This document shows, piece by piece, positions 1-29,400 of a stretch of DNA of 64,000 nt. Under the pieces are notes generated by a model. The model did no database searches and had not been told where the DNA came from. It saw only the letters and a program-made list of their open reading frames with translations. The position numbers were made by a program, and so were the translations under genes. Source of the stretch: Merluccius polli (Eukaryota > Chordata > Actinopteri > Gadiformes > Merlucciidae). The stretch is taken from contig JAOPHQ010006606.1 in assembly GCA_030340625.1 (NCBI GenBank), positions 1 to 64,000 of the forward strand, written 5' to 3'. Each line of letters starts with the position of its first letter. Positions within the stretch are counted from its first letter, which is position 1.

Positions 1-180
1 AAAAAGCCTATGCATAGCGGCACATGTTTTTGCCATGATGTACCACCAAAGAGTTGAAAACAAAATCAAAAAACAACAACCATAAATACACACGAGGCCT
101 ATATCCCCACATTGAGCGCCATTGGCAGATGGATATGTTGATCAATCGTTCACTAAAAGGGCCCCCGCCCCCGCCATTCA

Positions 181-390
181 TTCTGCTACCCGCCTCATTA
201 TTTTTCCATCGCACTGAAAAGCGGTTTCCATGGCTACAGCCGATAGCTGTGCGGGGCAGGCGGGTGTTGTATAAATAGCTTCCTTCTCTCGCCAAGCCAC
301 ATCTTGGTCGCCGTTCTCGGTGTTGTCGTCATAGAAGTAGGGTCCCGCCGCCCACACCGGCTTGATGTTGTGCAGAGGGCTGCTCTCGAC
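181..390 (-). other. Unassigned coding-like block, possible minus-strand exon
   Basis: On the minus strand a 70-codon open frame runs from 390 to 181 (stop at 180-178). It begins directly after a plausible acceptor: a pyrimidine-rich stretch ending ctatag at 396-391. Its first half is GC-rich and reads like ordinary protein (for example KPVWAAGPYFYDDNTENGD); its second half is less convincing, and no good GT donor ends the first half cleanly. I do not recognise the protein. It would be antisense to tlcd2, inside the intron before the 490-573 exon. It could be the end of an unknown neighbouring gene or a chance open frame. Confidence 0.22.
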
Positions 391-489
391 CTATAGGAGC
401 CAACTTGCATGGGGGTTCAGGAGGTAGTGCAGTCAGAAGGACATAATAACGAGCCAACACTGACTTAAACACACCGGCTGTCTCCACAG

Positions 490-12139
<11,650 letters not shown>

Positions 12140-14530
12140 GGAGATGGGAGGAGGGGCTAGAAGGATGTTGTGGAGTAGGAGAGATCCGGTTGATTCATAA
12201 ACATAATTTTGCCGTATATATATATTACACATGTACATACTGTATCCATCTCAACATTTGATACCATATTGCCTTTTTTTTTCAATTGTGGAAAACGCGA
12301 TCAGCTTGGAGAGTCACACAAGCATGTCCATTGTGCCTAAAATGCCAGCGGTTCTGAATGAACGACCTCATTCGGCCCACTTAATCTGAATATCTGTGCT
12401 ACGAAGTTGGGAGGTGCAGGCAGGTACAGCACACACAGACTTGCTTTGTGCAGAGAGCTTTCCACTGCCAGTCATGGTTTGTAGAAGATGTGGCTCCATG
12501 TGAATGGACAAGCCATTGTGAAGTCTCACCGGCTGGCTGACTAACACTAGAAAAATGTTTATGAATTAACGAATGAAGAACAAAACCACCTGAAGTAAAA
12601 CCAAGAACCTTATTTTCACACAGGCTGTTCAAGCTAAACTCATGTATAATCTGATATAGCATACAACTGTACAAACAGAAAGTAAACACTGTTTATGAGA
12701 TGTTATTGAAGTATGCCACATGAAGTATGTGTAAAAAGTCAGATAACTATCTCTGGAGTCCAATACTTTCGCCGAGCACTGAAGTCTTATCAACTAAACA
12801 CGCTTTCTACCTCAGGAAGCTTATGCTAGCCCCTATCGCTTTCTCTCTTGCTAATTACAAGCTTTGCTCGAAATTAGTTTTTTTTTTTTTTTTTTTTTAA
12901 GGAAAAAGTTGCCTTTCATATGTGGTTGTAAAAGTCTTTAGTATATTTAGTAGTTTTAGTATCTTGTAGTTTAATGGTAGTATATAATTAATTAGGCCTA
13001 TCTTATAAATGGGCTGTAATATGATCTTTCAGCCAGGAGTAGACAGCTGCCTGTTGTTGTTGTTGTTGTTGTTCTACGTTTGGCCTACAGAGGGCAGAGC
13101 ACTCTATACTATTACCTCATAACGTCACTGTGAGGGGGACATTCAAGATACAGCTACAGAAGTTTAAAGAATTTTTTTTTTTTTTGTGTATTTTAGGGAC
13201 ATGGATATTTTTGTATGTGTAATTTATTTGTACTAAAAGTTGTTATATTTGTGAAGGAAGAAAAATATTACAATAATTTGATTTGCCTTTTGTGCAGTGT
13301 ATTTGTTTATTGAAATTGATATTGAATGTTAAAGCCATGATGTGGTCAAGCACTGTGCTTCAGTTTTTTTCCCCTATATTGTCAGGTTGTTTCTTTAGAT
13401 TCCCGAACTAAAAGTATTTTTGACCTGTTATGTGAAACAGTATGTTAAAATCCTAAAAGATAACTGTTGTACATCCTGGCTAAAAGTAGCTGTTGGTGTA
13501 CAGTGATTGTCGTGTCATTTGCTGCCGTATCGAATAAAAGATTGGCTTGGCTTGGAAGTTTCTGGTAGCTGAATGAAATAGTGTAACCGGTGCACTTGTT
13601 GACTCATTAGCCCAATCATGAGCTGTGTTTTTTTTAATGTCACTGATTATGTTGTGAAATAATCTAAATGTATTGGGGTCATGTTCCAAATGGACTATTG
13701 ACATGTTTGTGTTTCTGTAAGAAAAGCCCTATTTGTGTTTCTTTTTTTGATTGGCCGATCAACTATGTGAATTAATTTCCATTTTCTGCAAACTCTTGAG
13801 GCAGCTTTACCTTCTGCAGCTCTCTGCCTTGATTGTGAAGTTGTTTATTTGTTATTAATGACGGTATTAATGACTGTATATGATTTTTTCCCCCCTTCTG
13901 CTTTATGCCTTGGTGAATGAAGAAATGTTTTTTCCATGCTATTATCCCAAATCATTGTCGCTCTTTGTAACAATATAACCAGCAATTATTTGTTTGGTGT
14001 TGCGCTTAAAGCTGAGATTCTGTTTCAATGTGCATTTAACAGAGCTGACTTGGATTTCCAAATCTATTCTTACGAGTATATGAACAGTTTATGGTTCCTT
14101 GGTTTGTTGTTTGTTTCACATTAAGTAATTTGGCCTATTCATTATTGTTGTAACCAACATTATAGGGGTTTATAGAAAGTGGGTTGGATTTGAGTGAAAT
14201 GGATTGATTATTTTATGATTAGGCCTATTTGTGATTGACCTTTTGTTTTCTGTTGAGGTGTACGTATTTGATGGTGAATAACATTGACAGTCTGGAATTT
14301 GAGTATGAATTTATGAATATTGAACATAATTGAGATTTCGAAGGCTAAAGGATCTACCTAGCTTCACCTTAGGCCTATGTATGCTTAGTTAGGATAATGC
14401 TACACCTGTACATAGGCCTATATATTAATTGTTAATTATGCAGTTATTTCACTCCAGTGTATTTCCCCAGTGTTATACGATACATATATTTGTTTAATGC
14501 AAACAATAAAGAACACATTTCATCTTTTGT
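12140..14530 (+). other. tlcd2: tlcd2 3' untranslated region
   Basis: AT-rich sequence with no convincing reading frame follows the tlcd2 stop. It contains T runs (12877-12898, 13171-13184) and a short (TTG)n tract near 13055. Candidate poly(A) signals AATAAA lie at 13533-13538 and 14505-14510; the second is followed by a T/GT-rich stretch, as expected for a cleavage region. The extent is inferred from these signals only, so the UTR could be 1.4 or 2.4 kb long. Confidence 0.5.
14505..14510 (+). terminator. Distal poly(A) signal of tlcd2
   Basis: AATAAA about 2.4 kb after the stop codon, followed by a T-rich stretch within 30 bases. It is the last such signal before the CpG-rich ccdc92b promoter. 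A proximal alternative is at 13533-13538. Confidence 0.45.
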
Positions 14531-14759
14531 GCCTTTTTTTATTTCAACCATTGCGAAGCTCACCAGCCTGGATGCCAGCCTCTGCCTATCACTGTCCATG
14601 GTGCTGAAACGATGACCGCCTGTCCACTCATCGCGAGAGTAAAAAGCCCACCTGACGAGATCCACTCTCAGGGTGGTCTCCTTTAAATGAGCTTAAGTGG
14701 ATTTACAGCGAATGAAAACCCATGCCTTGAAAGAGGGCTAGGCTGTATATAGGCTGCTA

Positions 14760-14764
14760 CCCCC

Positions 14765-14825
<61 letters not shown>

Positions 14826-14834
14826 ACACACACC
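14760..14834. repeat. Poly(C) plus (CA)n compound repeat
   Basis: About 22 C followed by about 27 CA units, with CG interruptions just after. It lies between the tlcd2 poly(A) signal and the ccdc92b promoter. Confidence 0.97.
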
Positions 14835-14879
14835 ATCCTAAACCCGTGTGTTTTCCCCCCAGAGCCAAATGGACAATTG

Positions 14880-15250
14880 GATCATATGGGGTTGAATGGT
14901 CCAATCAGCGGCGCCGCTGCCTCCGTCGTACGATCATCCCCAGCCTCCCGGTCCCGGTGGCGCGTGTCGTCACCGTCCGCTACAGTAGGCCTACAGTAGC
15001 GGACCGAGGAGTGCGTATGTGTGTATATGTGTGTATATGTGTGTGTATGTGTATGTGTGTGCGTCTCTCTCTCTTACGTCGAGGCGCCGCCGGGAGACGC
15101 GTGCGCGGTGAGACGGATGGCGCATCTTTTTTTTTAGTGTGCGTTGCGCGTTGACCTCTCCGGTTTTTTAGTTGTGTGTTGATCCTTGGGTCCACAACAC
15201 CGGTGTCGCCATGAAGACCCGTTTCGCCCAAAGACCGCACTGCATTGCGG
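14880..15250 (+). promoter_or_regulatory. ccdc92b: ccdc92b promoter / CpG-rich region
   Basis: A sharp rise in GC and CpG content follows the AT-rich end of tlcd2. A CCAAT box in an NF-Y-like context (CCAATCAGCG) is at 14901-14910. No TATA box is evident. The region leads into the presumed noncoding first exon, which ends at the strong donor at 15507. The start site is not resolved. Confidence 0.5.
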
Positions 15251-15506
15251 GTTAGTTAGTTCGTGGTCCCCCCCCCACCACCACCCCCACCACCCCCATC
15301 CTCCTCAACATTACTGCGAAATCCGCTTTCTTTTGTTGGATCAAACGTCGCCACATGAAGCTTCAAACGCCACATCTCACAATGCTTTCTGAGATGAGCG
15401 CCGCTGCGTGATTTCCACCATCGGTGTTAAAAGAAGATGGGGCTTGTTTATCGCTCAGATGATCAACCACATTTCTTCATTTCTTAAAGGATTTGGACGT
15501 CAAGAG
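15000..15506 (+). other. ccdc92b: ccdc92b noncoding first exon (5' end approximate)
   Basis: The exon end is supported by GAG|gtaagc at 15506/15507 and by the matching acceptor ctgcag at 16029. The joined leader has short upstream ATGs whose frames stop before the main ATG. The 5' boundary is a guess. Confidence 0.5.
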
Positions 15507-16057
15507 GTAAGCCTGTGCCGGCGATACACTGACGGACGTGTCGTTTCTGACGCTCGTCTGTAGCTCCGATGAAGGTGTCTGTGGGTTTTTGGTTTTAATT
15601 CCCTGGTTTTTATTACTGCGTGACCTATATAGCCTATACCTAACTTTATTTTTTCTCTACATCGAAATTGAATGTAAATACGCTAAACTTGGATACTTGC
15701 ACACTGTATGTCAAACATCAAATCACAACAAAATATTGTAAACATTTTGTGAAAAAAAAAAAAAAAAAAAAGGTTATCAAAAAGCTTGATAGCTTTCTCT
15801 GTCTGTCTGTCTGTCTGTTTATCTGTCTGTCAATCTGTCAATCTGTCTGTCTGTCTGTCTGTAAGGTCTGTCTGTTCATCATGTCTCCCTCCCTTTCACT
15901 CAGTGACAGAGGAGAGTGTTGTGTTAAAATGGAAAAAAAGCAAACCAGCTAGGTTTCTAGGGTGATCCCAACCCCCCGGTCCTATTCCCTAACCCGATCG
16001 TGACTGTTGTGTTGACCCTACACCTGCAGTGTGTGTGGACCTGAGGAGGACCTGGCC

Positions 16058-22317
<6,260 letters not shown>

Positions 22318-23250
22318 CAGCTGATCATGTGACCAATGCTGTGAAACGTGATCACAAACCATTTCTGACCTTATCATCTTTTTTTTTCAGACCGTTGCTA
22401 TGCTATTCATTATTATTCTGCATCTTGACTGAATTCATTCACAGACCTGTGTTCATTAGTTATTGAATATATTACACTTCCATCGCCGTAATGGGACACT
22501 TTTCTAGTAAGTAAATAATATTTGCTGATACTAAACTAGGTTTAGTGGAACCTAGTTTAACTAAACCTCCTTCATAATTAATTATTAAGGAGGTCGATAG
22601 AAGTACGTGTTAAACACAAGGTACAACTTTGTATGCCACTGGGCCTTATTTGTGGTCAGCACTTTTTTGGTAGTGTTATACATGATCTTAATGGGCCACT
22701 TTGGGTAAATAAAGCACCTTCTTGTGTGGCTCACATTCAGCTGTGTAGTTTCAAGAGACACCACACCGTAAATCAATCTTCCAGACAAAACAAACTTTAG
22801 TGTAGCCACCAGCTTCCTGCTCACAGCTGAGAAAAGTGTCTGCACCTTGGTGGCTGTCTTTGCTGTGAAACCTTTTTTGACATTTAGATATCTAGTCTTT
22901 TAAATAATGTTCTGAATCATTTTCTTTTTGCTAATTATGGTGCAAGTTGATATTGGGTGACTGGATTGTCTGTTGGTAATACAAGAAGGCTTTCCTTGTA
23001 TCTTCGCTGACTGTGAATTGAGGACAAACAAATGGTAGATCTTCTTGTATGGACAAAACCAATTGGGTTAAACTTTGTTTGGTTAAATTAATATACAGAC
23101 AATGATTCAAAATGTTAATTTTCATTATCACCAGTTTTTCACTGGTGATATACAGTATACTGTATAGGCCTACACTGTAGGCCTATACAGTGCTTACTTT
23201 AATTGTTGTTTGTACCCCAATATTCAATAATAAACCTGAGTGAAGGCTAG
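22318..23250 (+). other. ccdc92b: ccdc92b 3' untranslated region (extent inferred)
   Basis: Non-coding, AT-rich. The first good poly(A) signal AATAAA is at 23229-23234; another at 25518-25523 would give a 3.2 kb UTR. The region contains two adjacent stem-loops (22533-22558 and 22566-22593) and a 33-bp near-perfect palindrome (23159-23191). Confidence 0.45.
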
Positions 23251-26100
23251 ATGCACCTGAGGCAGTATTAACTATTAAAACCTTGTTTCTTTTAGGTCAT
23301 GTTCTGAAGACAAATACATATTGGAGTAACGGTGGCGTTTCTGTAGCAGTTCGATTGGGTCTCACTTCTTTGACCAGAGATGATTGCTCAACTTCTACCA
23401 GGGACTGTATTTGTTGCAATCTTTTATCTCAGGAATAACGGATCATGACAAATGGACTTTGTAGGCTCTGTTTTGAGTTAAAGCATGCTATTATGGTAAC
23501 ATTTGATTTATTGATGGATGTATGTATGACTAATGGGAAAACAGTCAGATATTGTTGTCAGAATGATGAAGACGATATACATGAAAGATTTTGCCAAGAC
23601 GTTTTGATTGAATTAATAATTTAATCAACAAATATGTTTCCTTGATTAGATTAGAAGTCATTTCTAGGAGTGTTTATATTTTGTAGTTGACATTAATTCA
23701 TGCACAACATGATTAGCCCTGCGAAGCCAGTCTAAATCTTGCATGGTTTTTTGATCAAAGCGAATATGGTCTGGCTGTGCGAGGCTGTAACATGATTTGA
23801 TCTATTTTTTAATACTATTATAGCATTATATAATTATATAATATTGAGAAGCAGTATACTGCGCTAGGTCTTCTTGCCTGAGACCTTTCCAATATCTTTG
23901 GTCAAAAGAGTGAACCATGGCTAAGAAACAGTTTTGTAGGACTCTCTATGAAAATGAGTATGTTGACAATTACCTTTCCATAATGTCCCACCAGAAGTTA
24001 TTGATAGAACCAAACTAACCTAACTAAAACTATGTAAAATCATGTTTATGAGTGAGCCGATATTCAAACACATATACCAAGAGATAGCATCAGTAACCTC
24101 AGTCCATGTCCTTGAGTTGAGCCAACTTATTAAGGCAGATTTTAACTGTTGGTAGCGACTAAGATTGCTCATTTTAGTATCCGAGTCGTCAGTTATGATA
24201 TATTTTTGTCCTTCAGAAATGTCATCTTATATTGTGTATTTAGTAATTACCAATAGGTTAATATTAAGCAGCCAGGTATGGACATTTTAAGGTGAATAGT
24301 GTTTGAATTATATTTATATTCTGTAATTCTTTAACTGATATTTTTCTGTACTTTTCTCAATTGCCTGGAATTAATTAACTTGAGTACCTTATGCTAACTG
24401 TCACCGTTGCTGTTCATTTATGAGGCATATGAAAAGGTTAAGGAGTGGAGTATGCTGCATTAATAGAAGTGTCAGGCTTATTGCCATGTTAATATACAGA
24501 AGGCACTGAATGAAAAACTTCTGGTCTTCTGCATAAGTTAACACGTGAATGTGTTTCTTTGAAGATTCACTTTGACTGAAAAGCCATTTTGCATGACTGC
24601 ACTATTTCTCCTCAAGATTTGGAGAACAATAGCAAGAATACAAAGCTCTCAGTTGTTTTTCATTGTTGTCCATAGTTAATTTTGCTATTCCTCAAAGAGG
24701 TAGGCCTATTTACAACCGACTGTTGAACTTCAAAAGATATAGTACACCACTGCACATCTCAGCCAAATAAAAAATGGCATCATTTGACCATGTGCATCCT
24801 TCCACTTTTTTTATAAACCAGTACAAAAACTGTAATAGCAATATATGACATTTCACAATGACACTGCACCATTCATCTTGAACAACAATCAGAACTTCAT
24901 GATCCTTTAACGCAGGCTTGCATTGTGCGCGTATTGACTCAGACACTTGGCCTGTACATTGAGCCAAAGAGGTTGACCAGAACTAAATGAAGTGTGATCA
25001 CAGGGGAATGATGTGATGCCTTAATGAAGATGTCTTTTTTTCTCTTCCCTTTTGCGTAATACTTTTATTTCATTTTTAAATGTCAGAGCATAGTACTAGA
25101 TGACATTAAAGGAGCAGCGCAGGGAGAGGATTATCTATTGATGTTCAGCAGGATTGTCTTCCATCTTAAGCTGTTTATGCCAATAGTGATTAAAACATCA
25201 TTTTGTTGTTGAATTATTTTATAACATTGTTTGTCAGTATTTCGCTGGACTTTTATCCTATAAGCCTTTCCTGGATGAGATCACTATGTGTTGTTATACT
25301 ATTCCTTTTTCTTTTTGGCACTATAAAGTGTTTTTGTTTGGTCCAAGCAATAGTGCTATGTGGCACCTTCTGGGTTTTGGTATATGTTTGCACACTAGGC
25401 CTATGTATTTAGATTGTTATATATGGTTTGTATTTTTTGTTGAGTATGTTATCGACCTTGATTACCGCTTATACTGTGTTAACCTCCTATAGCGAACTAT
25501 ACTGCACACATCATTTGAATAAAACAGAATTGTATAGACTGTTGTCTGATTTTGTTATTGCGAACCTTAGAGCTGTTAGATGTGAGTGAATTATTTAGTT
25601 TGAATGATTAATTATGTAGTGTCCTGTTTAGCATCCAATCATTTGTCAAATTCGAGTATATTCCAATTATTATATTCTCATATTCTGTATTAGCCTATAG
25701 GTTTATTTTATATCTGAATAAGTTGGGGGGGGGGGGGGGGGGGTCTCCATGTTTTCAGTTGTTGTTAATATTGACATTGGTAGTGGTTTGGGTTACAGTT
25801 ATATCTCAAATATGTGCATCACTGGGATAGAGGCCTACGCACATGAAGTGTAAAACATATCAATGTTACCATATAACTTCTATTTTAGGACACAAAAATG
25901 ACCTCAATTCAATGTTGGCCTAGCATTGCTTTGTAAATATTGTTGCCATTAAGCTTATTATGTATTATTATTATTTTGGAGTCTTAACAATTGCACAGTA
26001 CACTATTGCTGCTTTACTTTCACTGCTGACACAGATATAATTCCTTCAAAACTAACCCCTTTCAAACCTCACAAATGATCCGAGGCCAGTGAAAGTATAA
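23251..26100. other. Intergenic or extended 3' UTR between ccdc92b and cluh
   Basis: AT-rich sequence without a supportable gene. A G19 run is at 25725-25743 and a possible distal poly(A) signal at 25518-25523. Nothing else was recognised. Confidence 0.6.
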
Positions 26101-26199
26101 ACGCTAGGTCATGGTGACAGCGTCATAAACACATTTCCACCAGGCAGGCAGCCGCTTCGACTTTTTTTTTTTTGGCATGTCCTTGCTGAAAGAGATTTG

Positions 26200-26469
26200 G
26201 CGTAATTGGCTTTCCGTAGCCGCCGTCTATGTGGTTGGAAGGAAAGCAAAGGCAAAAGGGTCAAGAGGAGGAGAGAAACCACGTGTGACTGCCATGTACA
26301 GCGCTGTCCTCGGACTTGTTTTTTGTAAGCTAAGCTCATACCCTCTGCATGTAGCTGGCTAGCCGTTCGGGAGACCCCTGCTCAGACGTGTCGCGATTTA
26401 CAAACAGCTTTTTTTCCGGCATTTTCCCCCCCGCGCGCACACATCTTGCTGATTAACTGACCGCCTAAC
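26200..26469 (+). promoter_or_regulatory. cluh: cluh promoter / 5' leader
   Basis: GC content rises steeply before the ATG at 26470, and CpG-rich sequence continues into intron 1 (to about 27640). An inverted CCAAT box (ATTGG) is near 26206. ATGs at 26177 and 26298 precede the main start, but whether they are transcribed is unknown. The start site is not resolved. Confidence 0.45.
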
Positions 26470-29400
26470 ATGGTTAGCAAGACGGACGACATCCCGGCGA
26501 CCGTGCCCGCTTGTAGTCCAGGTGACATTGCAAATGAACAGAATGGAAACCAGGACAGTAGAGAAACCACCAAGGCGACACTGAAGGACCCGTGCGCTTG
26601 CGGTAAGGTCACTCCGTAACGGCGGCGAAGCTGTCGTTGCTTCTCACTTAAAACTAATGAGCGTTATGGAGGACACCGTGGCGGCGTCTCGTGATCAGCA
26701 TCCCTCCTGACAGAACCTCTCACAGTGTCAAGTGTGCGGGTTGTCGTATATCTCGTTACTATACTTGTGTAACAATGCGTTAAGTGTTGTGTGGACTGAC
26801 ACGCCAGTCCGCCTGGACCACTTTATAGCCTGTATACACTTTACATTGCGCAGCTGCCATTAGCAGGCTAACCACAACTGAAAGGTACTGTAGACAAAAC
26901 GTCACGACAGTAATTCGTTTTAATTCCGTTTAATTAAGTTCAACAGCGTTAATCATTTGGGGGGGGGGGGGTCATCGATACGTGGTTCGTCAAACCGCAA
27001 ACCACAAACCAACCTGGCAGACTGGTCTTATGTGTCTCTGAAGTCCTAAGCTAACCACCAGAATGACTTTAGCTTGGCTCGGTGTTTGTAGTTTGCTAAC
27101 GCTAGCTAGCTAGCCGTCAACCGTCACGTCGAGTCGGGGTCGAGTCCACACACTGGAGATGCGGACTATAGGAGATTATCCCCCCCCAGTCACAATATAT
27201 CCACATGGGGGACCAGTCCGTTAGACCACGTCTAACGGGGTCACGTCTCGGCCGGCACACGTCGCGTCGCGGAGCGGGTGGATTGAATGGACTGAAGGTG
27301 ACCTTCAGTGGAGCGGCTCACTGTGGGTTCGACGCGGGGGGGTTTACACGGAGGCGCCTTTTACGCTGTGTCGCTTTTGCGTGTGCCCTGCCTGGGTCAA
27401 TGCTGTACTCATGGCACCCAGTGAGGATTAATGCGTATGATTCATCGTTGCCAAAGGAGACGAGGTCAGAGGAGTTCAGTACAGTATTTGGTATACGACA
27501 CCACCCCCCCTCCCTCTCCGGTGTCGTTTAGGTCGACTGTCCCGCGACCGGGAAGCGGAAGCGGCGTTTTGCAGAGCAGTCATGGTGGTGCATGCATGCT
27601 GCACGGCGAGGGAAGGTTATACTGCATAAATTAACTTAAAACCCAACTTGCTGGTAAGTGTCCACATGCGCACATTTGCATCAGCTTTAGAATCAACACG
27701 ACCACTGAGGGATACCGTTTACCAAAGCTGTCATGGTTATTTATTTTATTTTGTTGTTGCACTCACTAAGTTGTGCCTGGTTATACAACTTCTTGAATGA
27801 GGCGGCTGTGGCTTCCGTCCAGAAATGCAGTGGCCGACGTTGACATTTGCAATCTCTTTTGCGACCATGACAGTTTGACAGTCAGCCAAAAACGAAGAAG
27901 TGCACATGCTACTAAATGCAGACAGGTTCAAATAAAAGTGGGTACGATGCTGTTTTTTTAAAGGGGGCTTAAGGGTTTTGTTGGGGGGGGGGGGGGGGGG
28001 GGGGGTGAAGCGTGACCTACTTAATCCCAGAAGTCGTAGTCAAAGTCCAGGATCTGAGCCCTCCACATGCTGCCATTGTCTGGCCTGTTTGCACTGTCTT
28101 GGTGAATCAAAACTAATATTTGTCTGTAAACTATGGCGTGCATAAGCTTCTATACGTTATCATGCATGTATTCATGCAAACATGCGTATGTACTTAATGA
28201 TCTGAACTTAAATATTTAGCTCAATATGTCCATATGGCTTGTTTATTTTTCTTCTTGTGTAATCTTTTTGAGTTTCCTGCAGTGCAAAAAAAAAAGTGTG
28301 TTTTACCCATCCATTTAATTTGATCAGAGCCCCGTGATTCAGACTTTTTCCAAATAGTTGAGAAATGTGGTATGAGCTGCATGACTCTGCAGTCTTCCTC
28401 AGGCTGCTATTTTGTTTGTCCAACAATAGGATGCCATCTTGTGGTGCCACACGTCTCTTAATCCGAAAGACCTTGCCTGGTGTGTTTTCAGGGCTGTTGA
28501 GTGTTTCCATGGCAGCAGCCTTAGCCCTTCGGTCCTTTTTTTTTGTCAAGGTCCACAAAGAGGATGGATGCTTTGGGACTGAATACCTTCGTTTCTAGTT
28601 AAAACCGAATGTGGACCGGAGCCGTGCTAGGCGAAAGCACGTTGAATAGTTTTTCCCATTTAAGGTGTTATCACAGTTGCTGAAACACCCCTCTGTATGT
28701 TGGCCTGATTATTGCATTTAAATATTTTATTTTCCCAGCCTTTATGGTTTTCAGCCAGGAAGTGTACAACAGTCATGTGACATTGCTATTGCTATTTCTG
28801 AGTTTGTTGCCAAGTCTTTTTGAATGACACTTTTTGTGATTACTTTCTCAAGTCATCGTGCTCAATTGGTCTTTCTCTGGGTATTTGGTAAACTTATAGA
28901 AACAAAGTAAGGAGAGTGTGACAAGCATAGATGTGGAACAAGCCGAGATGAGTTTTGTGCAACTCCTTCCTCTCAATCATTGACTCTTGAGGATCTTTCA
29001 GTGTATTCATTAACATAGCCGTGATCGCTGCTGGCAGAAGTAATTTGTTTGCCTGTGTTGTTGTTGTGATGAAGTTATTGCCTTTATTTTTTCCATTGTT
29101 TGCATATTTATGTTTGTTCACAATGTCCCTGCTTTTCTTAAGATACTTGGCTCCAAACATTGCAATCTGACAAGGCCAAAGGTGGTGACTATTCATCATC
29201 ATGTTTAAAACAAAACTACAGGAACATAGGAAAAGTAATACATTATCCGGACTGAACATATCTTCTAGCTTCAGTTGTTTTTTTCTTTATTCTGGAAATC
29301 CTTTCATCTCATTTCATCATTCTGCATGGTTTTTGCAGGTCGCATATTTAGGCACCACCAGGTTTTAAAGAGGCAGATGTAGTTTTCCTACGTAGATCAG

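Noticed and set aside
295..319. Plus-strand SHILVAVL at the left edge as the end of the preceding tlcd2 exon
   Set aside because: It resembles the family (SH.LVAVS before GYF), but the only donor (ctcg|gtgttg) gives phase 1 while the next exon needs phase 0, and the upstream sequence soon hits an in-frame stop. It competes with the minus-strand reading of the same bases.
15211..15255. ATG in the CpG region as the ccdc92b start
   Set aside because: The frame stops after 14 codons, whereas the ATG at 16058 has a strong context and opens directly into the conserved coiled coil.
27205..27531. Open frame in the CpG-rich start of cluh intron 1 as a coding exon
   Set aside because: GC-rich DNA yields open frames easily. 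The spliced product from 26602 to 30599 is already phase-perfect without it.
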